A program made the translations under genes and the position numbers. Positions 6,969 through 14,479 of a DNA stretch of 35,991 nucleotides are shown here, piece after piece (within the stretch, counting starts at the first letter, position 1; every line of letters starts with the position of its first letter). The stretch is from [Bacillus] enclensis. GTDB taxonomy: Bacteria > Bacillota > Bacilli > Bacillales > Bacillaceae_B. Below the pieces are notes generated by a model, which saw only the letters and a list, made by a program, of their open reading frames with translations, did no database searches and was not told the DNA's origin. Where the stretch lies: assembly GCF_001456935.1 (NCBI RefSeq), contig NZ_KQ758495.1, positions 1 through 35,991 on the forward strand. Reading direction: 5' to 3'.

Positions 6969-7460
6969 TTACCTTGAACTGATTGTTTTGATGTCCGTCG
7001 ATGATTTAATGTTGGTGGAGCTTTTGATATCAGTCGAACTCTTGATTTCCATCGAGCTCTTGATATCGTTGACTCCCTTAATATCAGAGACACCTTTCAG
7101 TTTGGTTTTGTCTTTATTTGATGAAGATATCTTATCCTGAAATTCTTCACCGGCTTCCTTGGCATTTCCAAGCTTCTCCCGTACATCCAGGAGAACTTCC
7201 TGTACTTTTTCTTTGGCTTCCTCGGCTTTTGTATGGACCTTATCTGCGTTTTTGTCCTTCGCTTTTTCAAGTTTCTCCGAAGCTTCGTTTGCTTTTGACT
7301 GAATACCGCCTTCAACTTTGTCCTGGACGCCTTCCACGAATTTTTCCTTAGCTTTTTCCTTTACCTTGTCCTTCACTTTTTCCTTGACTGGTTCAGGGGT
7401 GTGTTCGACGATTGTTTCAGCCACTTTGCCGGCTGCTTTTTTTGCTGCTGACTTACCCAT
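6969..7460 (-). CDS. gvpQ: Gas vesicle protein GvpQ, lysine-rich amphipathic helix with hexapeptide repeats
   Basis: Accessory protein, 163 residues. Residues 1-105 are LEA- or apolipoprotein-like: alternating K/E with regular hydrophobics ([17 protein letters not shown] and similar), so long amphipathic helices are expected. The C-terminal 45 residues contain about six tandem hexapeptides of the form K-[GS]-[VS]-x-[DEN]-I ([36 protein letters not shown]), encoded by 18-bp DNA repeats at about 6975-7100. It lies between gvpP and gvpB. Family knowledge says it is not needed for vesicle formation; a surface or membrane-interacting role is a guess. Confidence 0.85.
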   Translation of the reverse strand: MGKSAAKKAAGKVAETIVEHTPEPVKEKVKDKVKEKAKEKFVEGVQDKVEGGIQSKANEASEKLEKAKDKNADKVHTKAEEAKEKVQEVLLDVREKLGNAKEAGEEFQDKISSSNKDKTKLKGVSDIKGVNDIKSSMEIKSSTDIKSSTNIKSSTDIKTISSR

Positions 7461-7499
7461 GTCATTCCCCCTTCGGAAACGCCCAATTCAGTTGAACGG

Positions 7500-8012
7500 T
7501 TACTTTTTTGACTCCACAAGGCTGCTGAGCATTTCTTCAATGCGTTCCAAGCGCTCATTCAGATTCTTGTTTTCTTCTTTGATTTCCTCGATTTCATCGT
7601 TTTGATTTGAAGAGGAAGTTGGTTCTTGTTGTTCCTCTTCTTGCCCGCCTTCATCTTTTTTCTTACTGAAAGGCAATAAGCCGTTCTCGTACTTGCTTAC
7701 ATATCCTGCCGCTGTCTGTCTCAGGGTGATAAGCGCCTGCTCAGTGATGAATTCCTGTGCAGACCTGCGCAGTTCGTTCCCCGCCATACGTACGACTTCT
7801 GATTTACCGAGGCTGCCTGCGATCTTTTTGCTGGTGCCCGGGTGACTCAGAAGGCCGACACCTGCGCCGACAACCCCGCCAATGATGGCGTAATTGACGT
7901 TCACACCGGAGCGGCTGCCCTCATTTGATTCTGTCTGGTTGTTCTTGTCTTCTTGTTGCTGGTTCGTATTTTCTTCTTGATTTGATTTTTTCTGTTTTTC
8001 CTTTTCTGCCAT
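7500..8012 (-). CDS. gvpP: Gas vesicle protein GvpP
   Basis: Accessory protein, 170 residues. An N-terminal polar, glutamine- and asparagine-rich stretch (1-40) precedes a glycine-zipper hydrophobic segment, YAIIGGVVGAGVGLLSHPGT (about 42-61). A helical middle follows, then a C-terminal coiled coil, IKEENKNLNERLERIEEMLS (about 145-165). The layout (glycine-rich anchor, linker, coiled coil) repeats that of GvpT. It lies second in the operon, after gvpA. Dispensable for vesicle formation in known systems. ATG at 8010-8012 follows a GAGGATG-type ribosome binding site. Confidence 0.85.
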   Translation of the reverse strand: MAEKEKQKKSNQEENTNQQQEDKNNQTESNEGSRSGVNVNYAIIGGVVGAGVGLLSHPGTSKKIAGSLGKSEVVRMAGNELRRSAQEFITEQALITLRQTAAGYVSKYENGLLPFSKKKDEGGQEEEQQEPTSSSNQNDEIEEIKEENKNLNERLERIEEMLSSLVESKK

Positions 8013-8069
8013 TGAAGTTCATCCTCTTTTCTAAAACTTTTTTTATATGAGAATAATCAGCTCATACAG

Positions 8070-8336
8070 TTACACGTTAAATGCTGATTGTTTGTTTCGT
8101 TCATTATCCTGTTGCGGAAGTCCTTCTTCTTCGACCTCATCGCGGAGGAGGCCGACTGCTTCAGCATAGCGCAGCCAGGTATCGACTGATGCTATGACGA
8201 CTCTTGCTTCGACTGTAAGAATTTCAATACCTACCAGTGAAACCCTGGCAAATGCATCGATTACGATCCCTTTGTCCAGAATCCTGTCGATTACTTCTGC
8301 GAGGCTGGAACTGTCCGTAGTCTTTTGAATACTCAT
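8070..8336 (-). CDS. gvpA: Gas vesicle shell protein GvpA
   Basis: First gene of the gas vesicle operon, 88 residues, with the full GvpA core and 63 of its first 66 residues identical to GvpB downstream. The C-terminus differs (ending NKQSAFNV). The ribosome binding site AGAGGAG lies 7 bases before ATG (8334-8336). Two near-identical shell genes in one operon is the megaterium-type arrangement; the upstream copy is reported dispensable there. A candidate promoter lies about 105-135 bases upstream. Confidence 0.95.
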   Translation of the reverse strand: MSIQKTTDSSSLAEVIDRILDKGIVIDAFARVSLVGIEILTVEARVVIASVDTWLRYAEAVGLLRDEVEEEGLPQQDNERNKQSAFNV

Positions 8337-8439
8337 CCTTTCACTCCTCTCTTAATGGAAGTTGTCTGGTTCTTCTTTTTCACATCCAGACGATGTCAAA
8401 GGTCAAATTCACAACGGTTTGTTATTCGGTTTAGTCGAT

Positions 8440-8470
8440 GTTTACCTCGGTTATTGGGTCTTGAAACCTT
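8440..8470 (-). promoter_or_regulatory. Candidate sigma-B-like promoter of the gas vesicle operon
   Basis: On the minus strand AAGGTTTCAA (8461-8470) and AGGTAA (8442-8447) approach the sigma-B pattern GTTTAA / GGGTAT with a 13-14-base spacer, matching about 9 of 12 positions. It lies about 105 bases upstream of gvpA. No good sigma-A promoter was seen closer. Tentative. Confidence 0.35.
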
Positions 8471-8693
8471 GTGTGGATAATATTTGAAGTTAACTGGTAT
8501 TTTTTATATTTGTTTCGGAAGATAGCGGCGTTCATGTAATAAACAGAGTTCAGGATTGACAAGGATTTTTTGATTTCGGGGTGTGGTAGGGAGTCAATTA
8601 AGACAAATTGATTACAGTTGGATGATTTTTGTTTCAGGGTGGATTTAATGAGCGGAGGTTGTATGAATCGGTTGAGGACTTTCTAACGATGCA

Positions 8694-8765
8694 GGTGATT
8701 TCCATGCAGGACTTCGCTTTGGGGCGGGCACTCGGGGAGCCTCCTCGTCCTGCACTTCAATCAAC
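8694..8765. repeat. Internally shortened copy of the dispersed palindromic repeat
   Basis: The arms GGTGATTTCCATGCAGGAC and GTCCTGCACTTCAATCAAC are inverted copies of each other, and the middle has GGGAGCCTCCTC as in the complete copy at 17871-18002. At about 72 bases it lacks much of the interior of the 132-base copy. Confidence 0.75.
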
Positions 8766-8923
8766 TGTTGGAATAAACGAGCTTCATGCAAAAACAGTGC
8801 ATTATTTTATATAATCTCTATAAATAAAGAAGACTTTCTGGATTTTTCACCTTCTCATAAGAGGCTTTAGTGGATCGACTGCTGTAAAGCTATTCATTAT
8901 TAATCGAAAATTTCGTTAAGCCA

Positions 8924-8999
8924 ATTTATTCTATCGAAACGACCTTCTTATTATCTATAAAGCGCTATTATTATCGGTAAAACGTTATTATTATCGTTA
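8924..8999. repeat. Array of four 20-bp repeats (TTATTATC core)
   Basis: The ATC of each TTATTATC-like core ends at 8935, 8955, 8975 and 8995, exactly 20 bases apart. Later units also share GGTAAAACG/GTTA flanks. It lies between the dispersed repeat and the DUF488 terminator. Confidence 0.7.
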
Positions 9000-9058
9000 C
9001 ATCCAGTTTCCATCAAACCTCCTCCGTTAATCAATGGTGATCACCCTTCAAAACAAAA

Positions 9059-9080
9059 ATCCGGCGAACCACCGCCGGAT
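9059..9080 (-). terminator. Terminator of the DUF488 gene
   Basis: An eight-base perfect stem, ATCCGGCG with CGCCGGAT, six-base loop, then a T-rich run on the minus strand. It lies just after the gene's stop at 9099. Confidence 0.9.
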
Positions 9081-9098
9081 CTGCAAATCACAATTTCC

Positions 9099-9467
9099 TT
9101 ATACCTGCTGTCGATCAAGGATTTCCTTTAAAACAATCGCATGGTTATGCTCTTCTTCCTTCGCTCCGTAAATCAGGCTGACATCCTTCTTTTCTTCCTT
9201 CACGATCCTCTTCAGCTCTTCCAGGGCTTCTTGTTTGTCCTCATCATTATGAAGTTCGTCCTTGTATTTCTCTTTAAACTCATCAAACTTATCCGGGTCG
9301 TGGTCGAACCATTTTCGCAAATCGGGAGAAGGGGCCGCCTGTTTCATCCAGTGGTCGACCGCGAGTTCCTCTTTTGATTTTCCCCGCGGCCACAGTCTGT
9401 CAACGAGTATGCGGACTCCGTCACCGTCGGATTTTTCTTCGTATGCACGTTTGATTTTGACCGGCAT
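9099..9467 (-). CDS. DUF488 family protein
   Basis: 122 residues from the chosen start (MPVKIKRAYEEKSDGDGVRI). AAGGAG lies 8 bases before the ATG at 9465-9467; the in-frame GTG and ATG just upstream are too close to it. The DUF488 signature is clear: RILVDRLWPRGKSKEEL near the N-terminus, WMKQAAPSPDLRKWFDHDP in the middle, and a C-terminal VSLIYGAKEEEHNHAIVLKE. Function of this YeaO-like subgroup is not established. It is divergent from the APC permease, with sigma-B-like promoter elements on both strands of the short gap, suggesting stress induction. Confidence 0.9.
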   Translation of the reverse strand: MPVKIKRAYEEKSDGDGVRILVDRLWPRGKSKEELAVDHWMKQAAPSPDLRKWFDHDPDKFDEFKEKYKDELHNDEDKQEALEELKRIVKEEKKDVSLIYGAKEEEHNHAIVLKEILDRQQV

Positions 9468-9491
9468 CTCCATCACTCCTTTTCAGTATTT

Positions 9492-9516
9492 ATACCCCTT
9501 GTCCCCGGCTCATAAC
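9492..9516 (-). promoter_or_regulatory. Candidate sigma-B promoter of the DUF488 gene
   Basis: On the minus strand a perfect sigma-B -10 box GGGTAT (9492-9497) lies 13 bases downstream of a weak -35, GTTATG (9511-9516). The distance to the DUF488 start is about 25 bases from the -10. Confidence 0.45.
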
Positions 9517-9525
9517 AATTTCTGC

Positions 9526-9551
9526 ATTTAATCTGCATACTCCCTGGGTAT
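9526..9551 (+). promoter_or_regulatory. Candidate sigma-B promoter of the APC permease gene
   Basis: ATTTAA (9526-9531), a 14-base spacer and GGGTAT (9546-9551) match the general-stress sigma-B consensus (GTTTAA - 12 to 15 - GGGTAT) at 11 of 12 positions. It lies 46 bases before the ATG at 9598. Confidence 0.7.
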
Positions 9552-9597
9552 ACAAGAGGCATAGACGAAGAAAACTTAGATATAGTGAGGTGGAAAA

Positions 9598-10929
9598 ATG
9601 TCTGATTCGAATTATAAAAAAGACAGCATCACCCTGACCGGGGCAGTCGGTCTCGGCACCGGGGTGATGATCAGTGCAGGGATCTTCGCCCTGCTCGGAC
9701 AGGTGGCAGAGCTTTCCGGCGCCTGGTTCCCGCTTATATTTATTGCCGGGGGAATTGTGACCGGCTTCAGTGCTTATTCCTATGTAAAAATGAGTAATCA
9801 ATATCCCTCTGCCGGCGGGATCGGGATGTATTTGGTCAAGGCGTACGGAAAAGGGACGCTGACCGCATCCGCCGCGCTGCTGATGGCCTTTTCGATGGTC
9901 ATCAACCAGAGTCTCGTGGCAAGGACATTCGGCACCTACACCCTTCAGCTGGTGGATGGAAAGCAGTCCGATTACCTCATTCCCTTATTGGGGGTCGGCT
10001 TATTGACGTTTGCCTTTCTGGTGAATATATCAGGAAACAGCTTCATCCAGACCTTCACGGGCATCGCTTCCCTTATTAAAATTGCAGGACTGGCCGTTTT
10101 CGCGATTGCCGGTTTATGGGTGGCCGGATTTGCTTTTGAACCTGCCGAAGGGGGAGCGAATCCGCCAGACCCTTCAATGGCAAGTTATATCGCTGCAGTG
10201 GCACTGACCATCCTCTCATTTAAAGGGTTCACCACAATCACCAACAGTGGTTCTGAAATCAAGAAGCCCAAGAAGAATGTAGGAAGGGCGATTACGATTT
10301 CCATCTTAATCAGTCTGGTCGTTTACCTGCTGCTCGCATGGGCTGTTTCGAGCAATCTTTCCTTAACCGAAATCATCAAAGCGAAGGATTATTCCCTTGC
10401 TGAAGCAGCCAGGCCGGCATTCGGCGATATGGGGCTGTGGTTTACGGTCGTTATCGCAATTATCGCGACGATCACCGGTATCATCGCCAGTGTATTCGCG
10501 GTTTCCCGCATGCTTGCCATGCTGACGGATATGAAATTGATCCCCCATAAACATTTCGGCATGCCTGGATCAATCCAAAAGCACACGCTGGTCTACACAA
10601 TTGTAGCTGCGATGCTTCTGACGATCTTCTTTGATTTAAGCAGGATTGCATCCATGGGGGCGATCCTTTACCTTGTGATGGATATGATGGTCCACTGGGG
10701 CGTGTTCAAGCATCTCAGAAACAAAGTAAAGGCCAATCCGGCCATCGTCCTGACCGCCCTCGTGCTCGATGCCATCGTCCTTGCAGCCTTCATATGGGTA
10801 AAAGTTCAATCAGATTTGCTCGTTGTCGGTGTCTCCATCGTCTTTATGATCCTGATTTTTGTGGGAGAATACTTTTTCCTGAAGGATCGTGACCCCGAAG
10901 AAGATTCCGATATGGACCACGACCATTAA
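9598..10929 (+). CDS. APC superfamily amino acid permease
   Basis: Integral membrane transporter, 443 residues, about 12 hydrophobic segments. The first helix carries the APC glycine motif region (GAVGLGTGVMISAGIFALLG, about 15-34). The conserved SFKGFTTITNSGSEIKKPKK segment (about 203-222) matches the loop before helix 7 of APC permeases, with GSEIK corresponding to the usual G-x-E-x-x-x-P. The C-terminus ends in an acidic, histidine-containing tail (DPEEDSDMDHDH). Substrate cannot be read from sequence. GAGGTGG precedes ATG. A strong sigma-B-like promoter upstream suggests a role in general stress. Confidence 0.9.
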   Translation: MSDSNYKKDSITLTGAVGLGTGVMISAGIFALLGQVAELSGAWFPLIFIAGGIVTGFSAYSYVKMSNQYPSAGGIGMYLVKAYGKGTLTASAALLMAFSMVINQSLVARTFGTYTLQLVDGKQSDYLIPLLGVGLLTFAFLVNISGNSFIQTFTGIASLIKIAGLAVFAIAGLWVAGFAFEPAEGGANPPDPSMASYIAAVALTILSFKGFTTITNSGSEIKKPKKNVGRAITISILISLVVYLLLAWAVSSNLSLTEIIKAKDYSLAEAARPAFGDMGLWFTVVIAIIATITGIIASVFAVSRMLAMLTDMKLIPHKHFGMPGSIQKHTLVYTIVAAMLLTIFFDLSRIASMGAILYLVMDMMVHWGVFKHLRNKVKANPAIVLTALVLDAIVLAAFIWVKVQSDLLVVGVSIVFMILIFVGEYFFLKDRDPEEDSDMDHDH

Positions 10930-10932
10930 AAA

Positions 10933-10977
10933 AAGGCCCGTCCTTCACTACTTCAGAGCAGTGAGGAACGGGCCTTC
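10933..10977 (-). terminator. Terminator of the parM-parR operon
   Basis: A long stem built on AAGGCCCG and CGGGCCTT, with CCTTCACT / AGTGAGG inside. On the minus strand a seven-base T-run follows. It ends the minus-strand ParR gene (stop at 10991); the plus-strand reading lacks a T-run. Confidence 0.85.
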
Positions 10978-10990
10978 CATGTTGATTTAT

Positions 10991-11593
10991 CTATTTGTTC
11001 ATCTGCGAAAGAAAGTCGCCGAGCAGGTCTTCCATGCTTTCTTCCTTCGGCTCTTCATCCTCTTCCGGCTGTCGTGATTTCATGGCACTTTCCCAATCAA
11101 AGCCGTCGAGGTCTTCATCAGTGGAATGAGATCTCTCTTCCACTTCCGGCTCCTGTCCATCCTCCCCGATGACCGAATCAAGCGACCATTCACGGGAAGA
11201 ATCCTGGCTTGCAGCCGTTTCCTCCTGTTGATGGAACAGCACGTCATCCACATCCATTGCATTGCTGTTGAGAGGGGTAAGCAGGGAAGCGGTCCTGACA
11301 GGATTCGTCAATAACTGATAGACGATGCTGCCGAGCAGTGCCTCCGAGTGTTCATGCTTCAGCCAGTCGCGCTGGGATTTGTCCAGTGCCCTCGGCAGCG
11401 GTATGGTAATCGCTTCCCGCTGCTTCGAGACAGACTCATTGATCCCGTTTACGACAAGTTCTGCAATCTTACTCGAGAAATTCCGCTTCTCTGTTTCCTT
11501 GAGCTTCTGCAAATGCTTCAAAATATGATCCGGCGTATCGGAGGGGAGGCGGAACGTGATTGGCTGCCCCCTTGACATCCCCTTTTCTTTCAT
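10991..11593 (-). CDS. ParR-like ribbon-helix-helix DNA-binding adaptor
   Basis: 200 residues. The N-terminus (about 8-55) fits a ribbon-helix-helix fold: a strand, QPITFRLP, then two helices, DHILKHLQKLKETEKRNFSS and KIAELVVNGI. The middle is variable; the C-terminal 60 residues are strongly acidic and end in a short helix, MEDLLGDFLSQMNK. In type II partition systems ParR binds centromere repeats through this fold and caps ParM filaments with its C-terminal tail; the acidic tail and final helix fit that role by inference. The gene is nine bases downstream of the parM-like gene, with a terminator after it, and the repeat array lies upstream of both. Confidence 0.75.
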   Translation of the reverse strand: MKEKGMSRGQPITFRLPSDTPDHILKHLQKLKETEKRNFSSKIAELVVNGINESVSKQREAITIPLPRALDKSQRDWLKHEHSEALLGSIVYQLLTNPVRTASLLTPLNSNAMDVDDVLFHQQEETAASQDSSREWSLDSVIGEDGQEPEVEERSHSTDEDLDGFDWESAMKSRQPEEDEEPKEESMEDLLGDFLSQMNK

Positions 11594-11602
11594 ACAATCA
11601 CC

Positions 11603-12793
11603 CTATTTGGTTTTCGCTAACTTTTTCTCGTCTTCTTTCTTTTGGTTCTGCTGTTGATTCTTTCTTGAGAAATCAGCGATTAGTTTGTAATACGCATTGG
11701 CCATCATCCAGATGCTTTCATTTTCGTCTTCGAAGAAGTCGATGTTATAGCCGTCCAGATTGTTATTGAGCGTCTTGATATATTCCTTAAGAACGCTGGA
11801 TCCGCCGCCGATGAAGTAGCAGATTTCCGTCTGGGAATTCTTCTGCCACATATTGCGGAGGTGGCGGTACTGTTTCTTCGCAAGCTCGACAAGGATGCGG
11901 TCGACAATCTCATGAACGCTTGTACGGCTTCCTTTGACCATGATGTGATTGCGGTCATTTTTCTTCGTGATGATTTCAACGACATCTCGACGGCTGTCGA
12001 GTTCGATGCCGTATTTCGAACGGATTTCTTCACGGATCAATTCCAGTGATTCAGACACACCGAGATTGAAGCCCTGTGCTTTGTCATCATCCACTTTACG
12101 GTTCTTGATCACAGCGATATCAGTAGAAAGGCCGCCGATATCCTGGATGAGGATGCGCTTATCGATCAGATCCTTATTGATGATATTGCCGTTATTGTCC
12201 ATCACAAGATTGATGAATGCCGCGAATCCTTCAGGATACACCTTCACTTCATCAAACTTGATATTCACCTTGATGCCCTGGTGGCGCGGTGTCACAAGGA
12301 ATTCAACCTGATGGACAGATCCAAGCAGCTTCGAACGGTAGCCGACGTCTTTTCCTTCTTTTACTTCACGAAGGGGAAGACCCGTACCAAGTGTGTAATT
12401 TGCTTCTATGACATTATTATTCTTTTTGAATAGTGAATCCTGTTCAGCAGCATCAAGTGCCAATGAAGCAAACAGCATAACCAATGTTTGATCTTCTTCC
12501 GATTTACTGCTCCCCGGATCCAATTCAGTTGAGTTGTTGCTCTTCGTCGCCAGATTACCGACACGGTAAATTGCGTTATTATCCTGCAGGGCAGGGGAGT
12601 GGACGCGGATATGTATGCCATCTAGAGGGTCTTGCTTGTCCAGTTCCTCGATCCCGATAATCGGACGATCTTCAATGTCCCTAGCAATTACATTGGGGAT
12701 ATTCAGTTCACTGTCTAATTTTCCAAAAATACCTTTAAGGGAATCATTACCTACATCAATTGCAGCAATTCGAGAGTTCGTCAAAAAAATCAT
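11603..12793 (-). CDS. parM: ParM-like actin-family segregation ATPase
   Basis: Actin-like protein of 396 residues. Phosphate-1 motif AAIDVGNDSLKG (about 10-21), phosphate-2 motif DIGGLSTD (218-225) and adenosine motif IGGGSSVLKEY (328-338) are all present, so ATP-driven polymerisation is likely. The type is ParM/StbA/Alp, not MreB. The C-terminal 30 residues are charged and glutamine-rich. The annotated ATG has AAAGG directly against it; the TTG at 12782-12784 (three codons in) has better spacing of 9 bases and may be the true start. Upstream lies an array of GTATAC-like hexamers. It presumably segregates the replicon, or a former plasmid, that carries it. Confidence 0.85.
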   Translation of the reverse strand: MIFLTNSRIAAIDVGNDSLKGIFGKLDSELNIPNVIARDIEDRPIIGIEELDKQDPLDGIHIRVHSPALQDNNAIYRVGNLATKSNNSTELDPGSSKSEEDQTLVMLFASLALDAAEQDSLFKKNNNVIEANYTLGTGLPLREVKEGKDVGYRSKLLGSVHQVEFLVTPRHQGIKVNIKFDEVKVYPEGFAAFINLVMDNNGNIINKDLIDKRILIQDIGGLSTDIAVIKNRKVDDDKAQGFNLGVSESLELIREEIRSKYGIELDSRRDVVEIITKKNDRNHIMVKGSRTSVHEIVDRILVELAKKQYRHLRNMWQKNSQTEICYFIGGGSSVLKEYIKTLNNNLDGYNIDFFEDENESIWMMANAYYKLIADFSRKNQQQNQKKEDEKKLAKTK

Positions 12794-13249
12794 CCTTTCA
12801 TATAGAAGTAAAAATTTATGAAAAATTTAAACTCTTAATCAAAGATTAAATCACTTCCGGCCTCCGGTCAATCCTACTTTCAACTCTATCACACAACTGT
12901 AATGTTCGACCTATTTGTATACATTTATGTATCGTTGTACACAATACTGTACACATACTGATATATCAACATGTGTACGCATTTGTATACTTGTATACAT
13001 ATTTGTCTACAATTGTGTACGAAAACGTATACAAGTATACATATTTGTAAACAACCATTATTTGGCTAAAATATAGGACAATGAGATTCTATTAAACTAC
13101 CATTTTTCATGTTGTAAAATTTGGAATCTGTGTAGAAATCGGCTGTTTATGAAAAAGCAAACGGGGAAATAGGTCTGAAAGAAAACAAATGAGTGAAAAA
13201 CAGAGGATCAAATCAAGGGAATAAAATAAATAGATGAGGATGATGAGCA
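12794..13249. other. Intergenic region with centromere-like array
   Basis: 456 bases without a gene. The left part (12794-12860) is the AT-rich leader of the parM-like gene, with small inverted repeat TTTAATC/GATTAAG. The centre (12915-13053) is the repeat array. The right part (13060-13249) leads to the DUF2817 gene and shows no clear promoter. Confidence 0.7.
12915..13053. repeat. parC-like array of GTATAC-type hexamers
   Basis: Hexamers of the form GTNNAC or close to it start at 12917, 12929, 12937, 12949, 12973, 12985, 12993, 13005, 13015, 13027, 13035 and 13047, with a decayed copy near 12961. Spacings are nearly all 12 or 8 bases. The best units read TTGTATACAT. It lies directly upstream of the parM-like and parR-like genes, where type II par loci keep their centromere and autoregulated promoter. 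Confidence 0.8.
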
Positions 13250-14380
13250 ATGAATGGACGATTAAATTATTTTCCAACGGATTATGAACAATCGAGGAAC
13301 ACATTCCGCAAGCACTTTCAAAAAATCAAAGAAAGGTGGCCGGATGCGGAACTGACGACCACTTCAATAGGGAAAGAAGAAGACAATACCATCGATATGA
13401 TTGCTGCCGATGCGAAAGAAACAAATCAGCAGGTATTATTCTTCACGTCAGGTGAACATGGAATAGAAGGCTATGCAGGTGCTGCCATGATCCATCTGTT
13501 TACAGAAGAATACTTGGACCGCGTGGACCCGAATACGACGGGCATCTGTTTTATACATGCCCTTAACCCTTGGGGGATGAGAAACTTCAGGCGGGTGACC
13601 GAAAATAATGTCGATTTGAATCGAAATTACTTGTATAACCGTTCTTCAGTGCCTGAAGATGTGAATGAGTATTACGAAAGAGAAAGTGAGTTATTCCTTC
13701 CCCACGGGAAGATCAAGGACTTATCAAAAGAAAAGATGAAACTGCAGGCGCAGCTGGTCAAGGCCCTTGCCGAAGAAGGCTACAGCGCCATCAAGGAAGC
13801 GAAAGGGATGGGGCAGTTCCAGTTTGAGCGCGGGGTTTATTATGGTGGCGAAAAAGAGGAAGAAACGGCCGTATTCCTGAAAAAGATACAAAACAAACTA
13901 TTATCCGACTATTCACGTGTCATCCATATGGACTGGCATACAGCACTTGGCCCGTCCAATGAGATCACAATGGTCGTTTCATCGGAAGATAAACGGGAAG
14001 AAGAGGAACTAAAAACAAAATTCGACCTGCGTAACATCCAAAAATTCACACCTGAGAAAGTAAAAGGTGATTCCACCAACCACTTTCACAAACTGAAGAA
14101 CGAGCAGTACCCATCCACCTATTTATTTTCCGCCCTATTCGAATTCGGTACATTCGGTACAGGGAAGAAAGCGGAACTCAGGGAATTCATGACCATCGTC
14201 CTTGAGAACCGCCTTTACTGGGAAGGTGCTGAAAAGCAGGAGGACCGGGAATGGATCCTCTCTGAGTTCAGGGAAATGTTCTATCCCCTGAACGATGACT
14301 GGAAGAAGTCCGTCCTTGCTGAAGGAAGACTCGGCATGGAAGCTGTACTGGGCGAAGAAGGAATTTTAACCTCAACCTGA
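13250..14380 (+). CDS. DUF2817 / M14-type zinc carboxypeptidase-like protein
   Basis: 376 residues, cytosolic (no signal peptide). Zinc-ligand motif H-x-x-E at 70-73 (GEHGIEGYAGAA), the second zinc histidine in MDWHTALG (about 230), the NPWGMRNFRRVTENNVDLNR block (about 106-125) that holds the substrate-binding residues, and the likely catalytic glutamate in LFEFGTFG (about 298) are all present. This is the layout of DUF2817, a branch of the M14 / succinylglutamate-desuccinylase-like fold. Substrate unknown. The start follows GAGGATGATGAGCA. A strong terminator follows. Confidence 0.85.
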   Translation: MNGRLNYFPTDYEQSRNTFRKHFQKIKERWPDAELTTTSIGKEEDNTIDMIAADAKETNQQVLFFTSGEHGIEGYAGAAMIHLFTEEYLDRVDPNTTGICFIHALNPWGMRNFRRVTENNVDLNRNYLYNRSSVPEDVNEYYERESELFLPHGKIKDLSKEKMKLQAQLVKALAEEGYSAIKEAKGMGQFQFERGVYYGGEKEEETAVFLKKIQNKLLSDYSRVIHMDWHTALGPSNEITMVVSSEDKREEEELKTKFDLRNIQKFTPEKVKGDSTNHFHKLKNEQYPSTYLFSALFEFGTFGTGKKAELREFMTIVLENRLYWEGAEKQEDREWILSEFREMFYPLNDDWKKSVLAEGRLGMEAVLGEEGILTST

Positions 14381-14409
14381 ATACTGAACTTATCCTGAAA
14401 CCAATCTGC

Positions 14410-14447
14410 AAAAGCTCCCTCGGCAGCATACGCCGGCGGGAGCTTTT
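14410..14447 (+). terminator. Terminator of the DUF2817 gene
   Basis: AAAAGCTCCC (14410-14419) pairs with GGGAGCTTTT (14438-14447), with CGGC/GCCG inside, and a T-run follows on the plus strand. Confidence 0.9.
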
Positions 14448-14479
14448 TTCAGTAACCTGACCATTGCCTCTTGTCACTC

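Larger units (their letters stand above)
8337..9058. other. Intergenic region upstream of gvpA
   Basis: About 720 bases without a convincing gene. It holds the gvp leader and candidate promoter (8440-8470, minus), a shortened dispersed repeat (8694-8765) and a phased repeat array (8924-8999). The short plus ORF running through the dispersed repeat is not credible. Confidence 0.7.

Noticed and set aside
8629..8814. 61-codon plus-strand frame upstream of gvp
   Set aside because: It crosses the shortened dispersed repeat and has no supporting signals beyond a chance GGAGG inside the frame.
12915..13053. CRISPR array
   Set aside because: The units are 6-10 bases at 8-12-base steps, far too short for repeats and spacers, and no cas genes are present.
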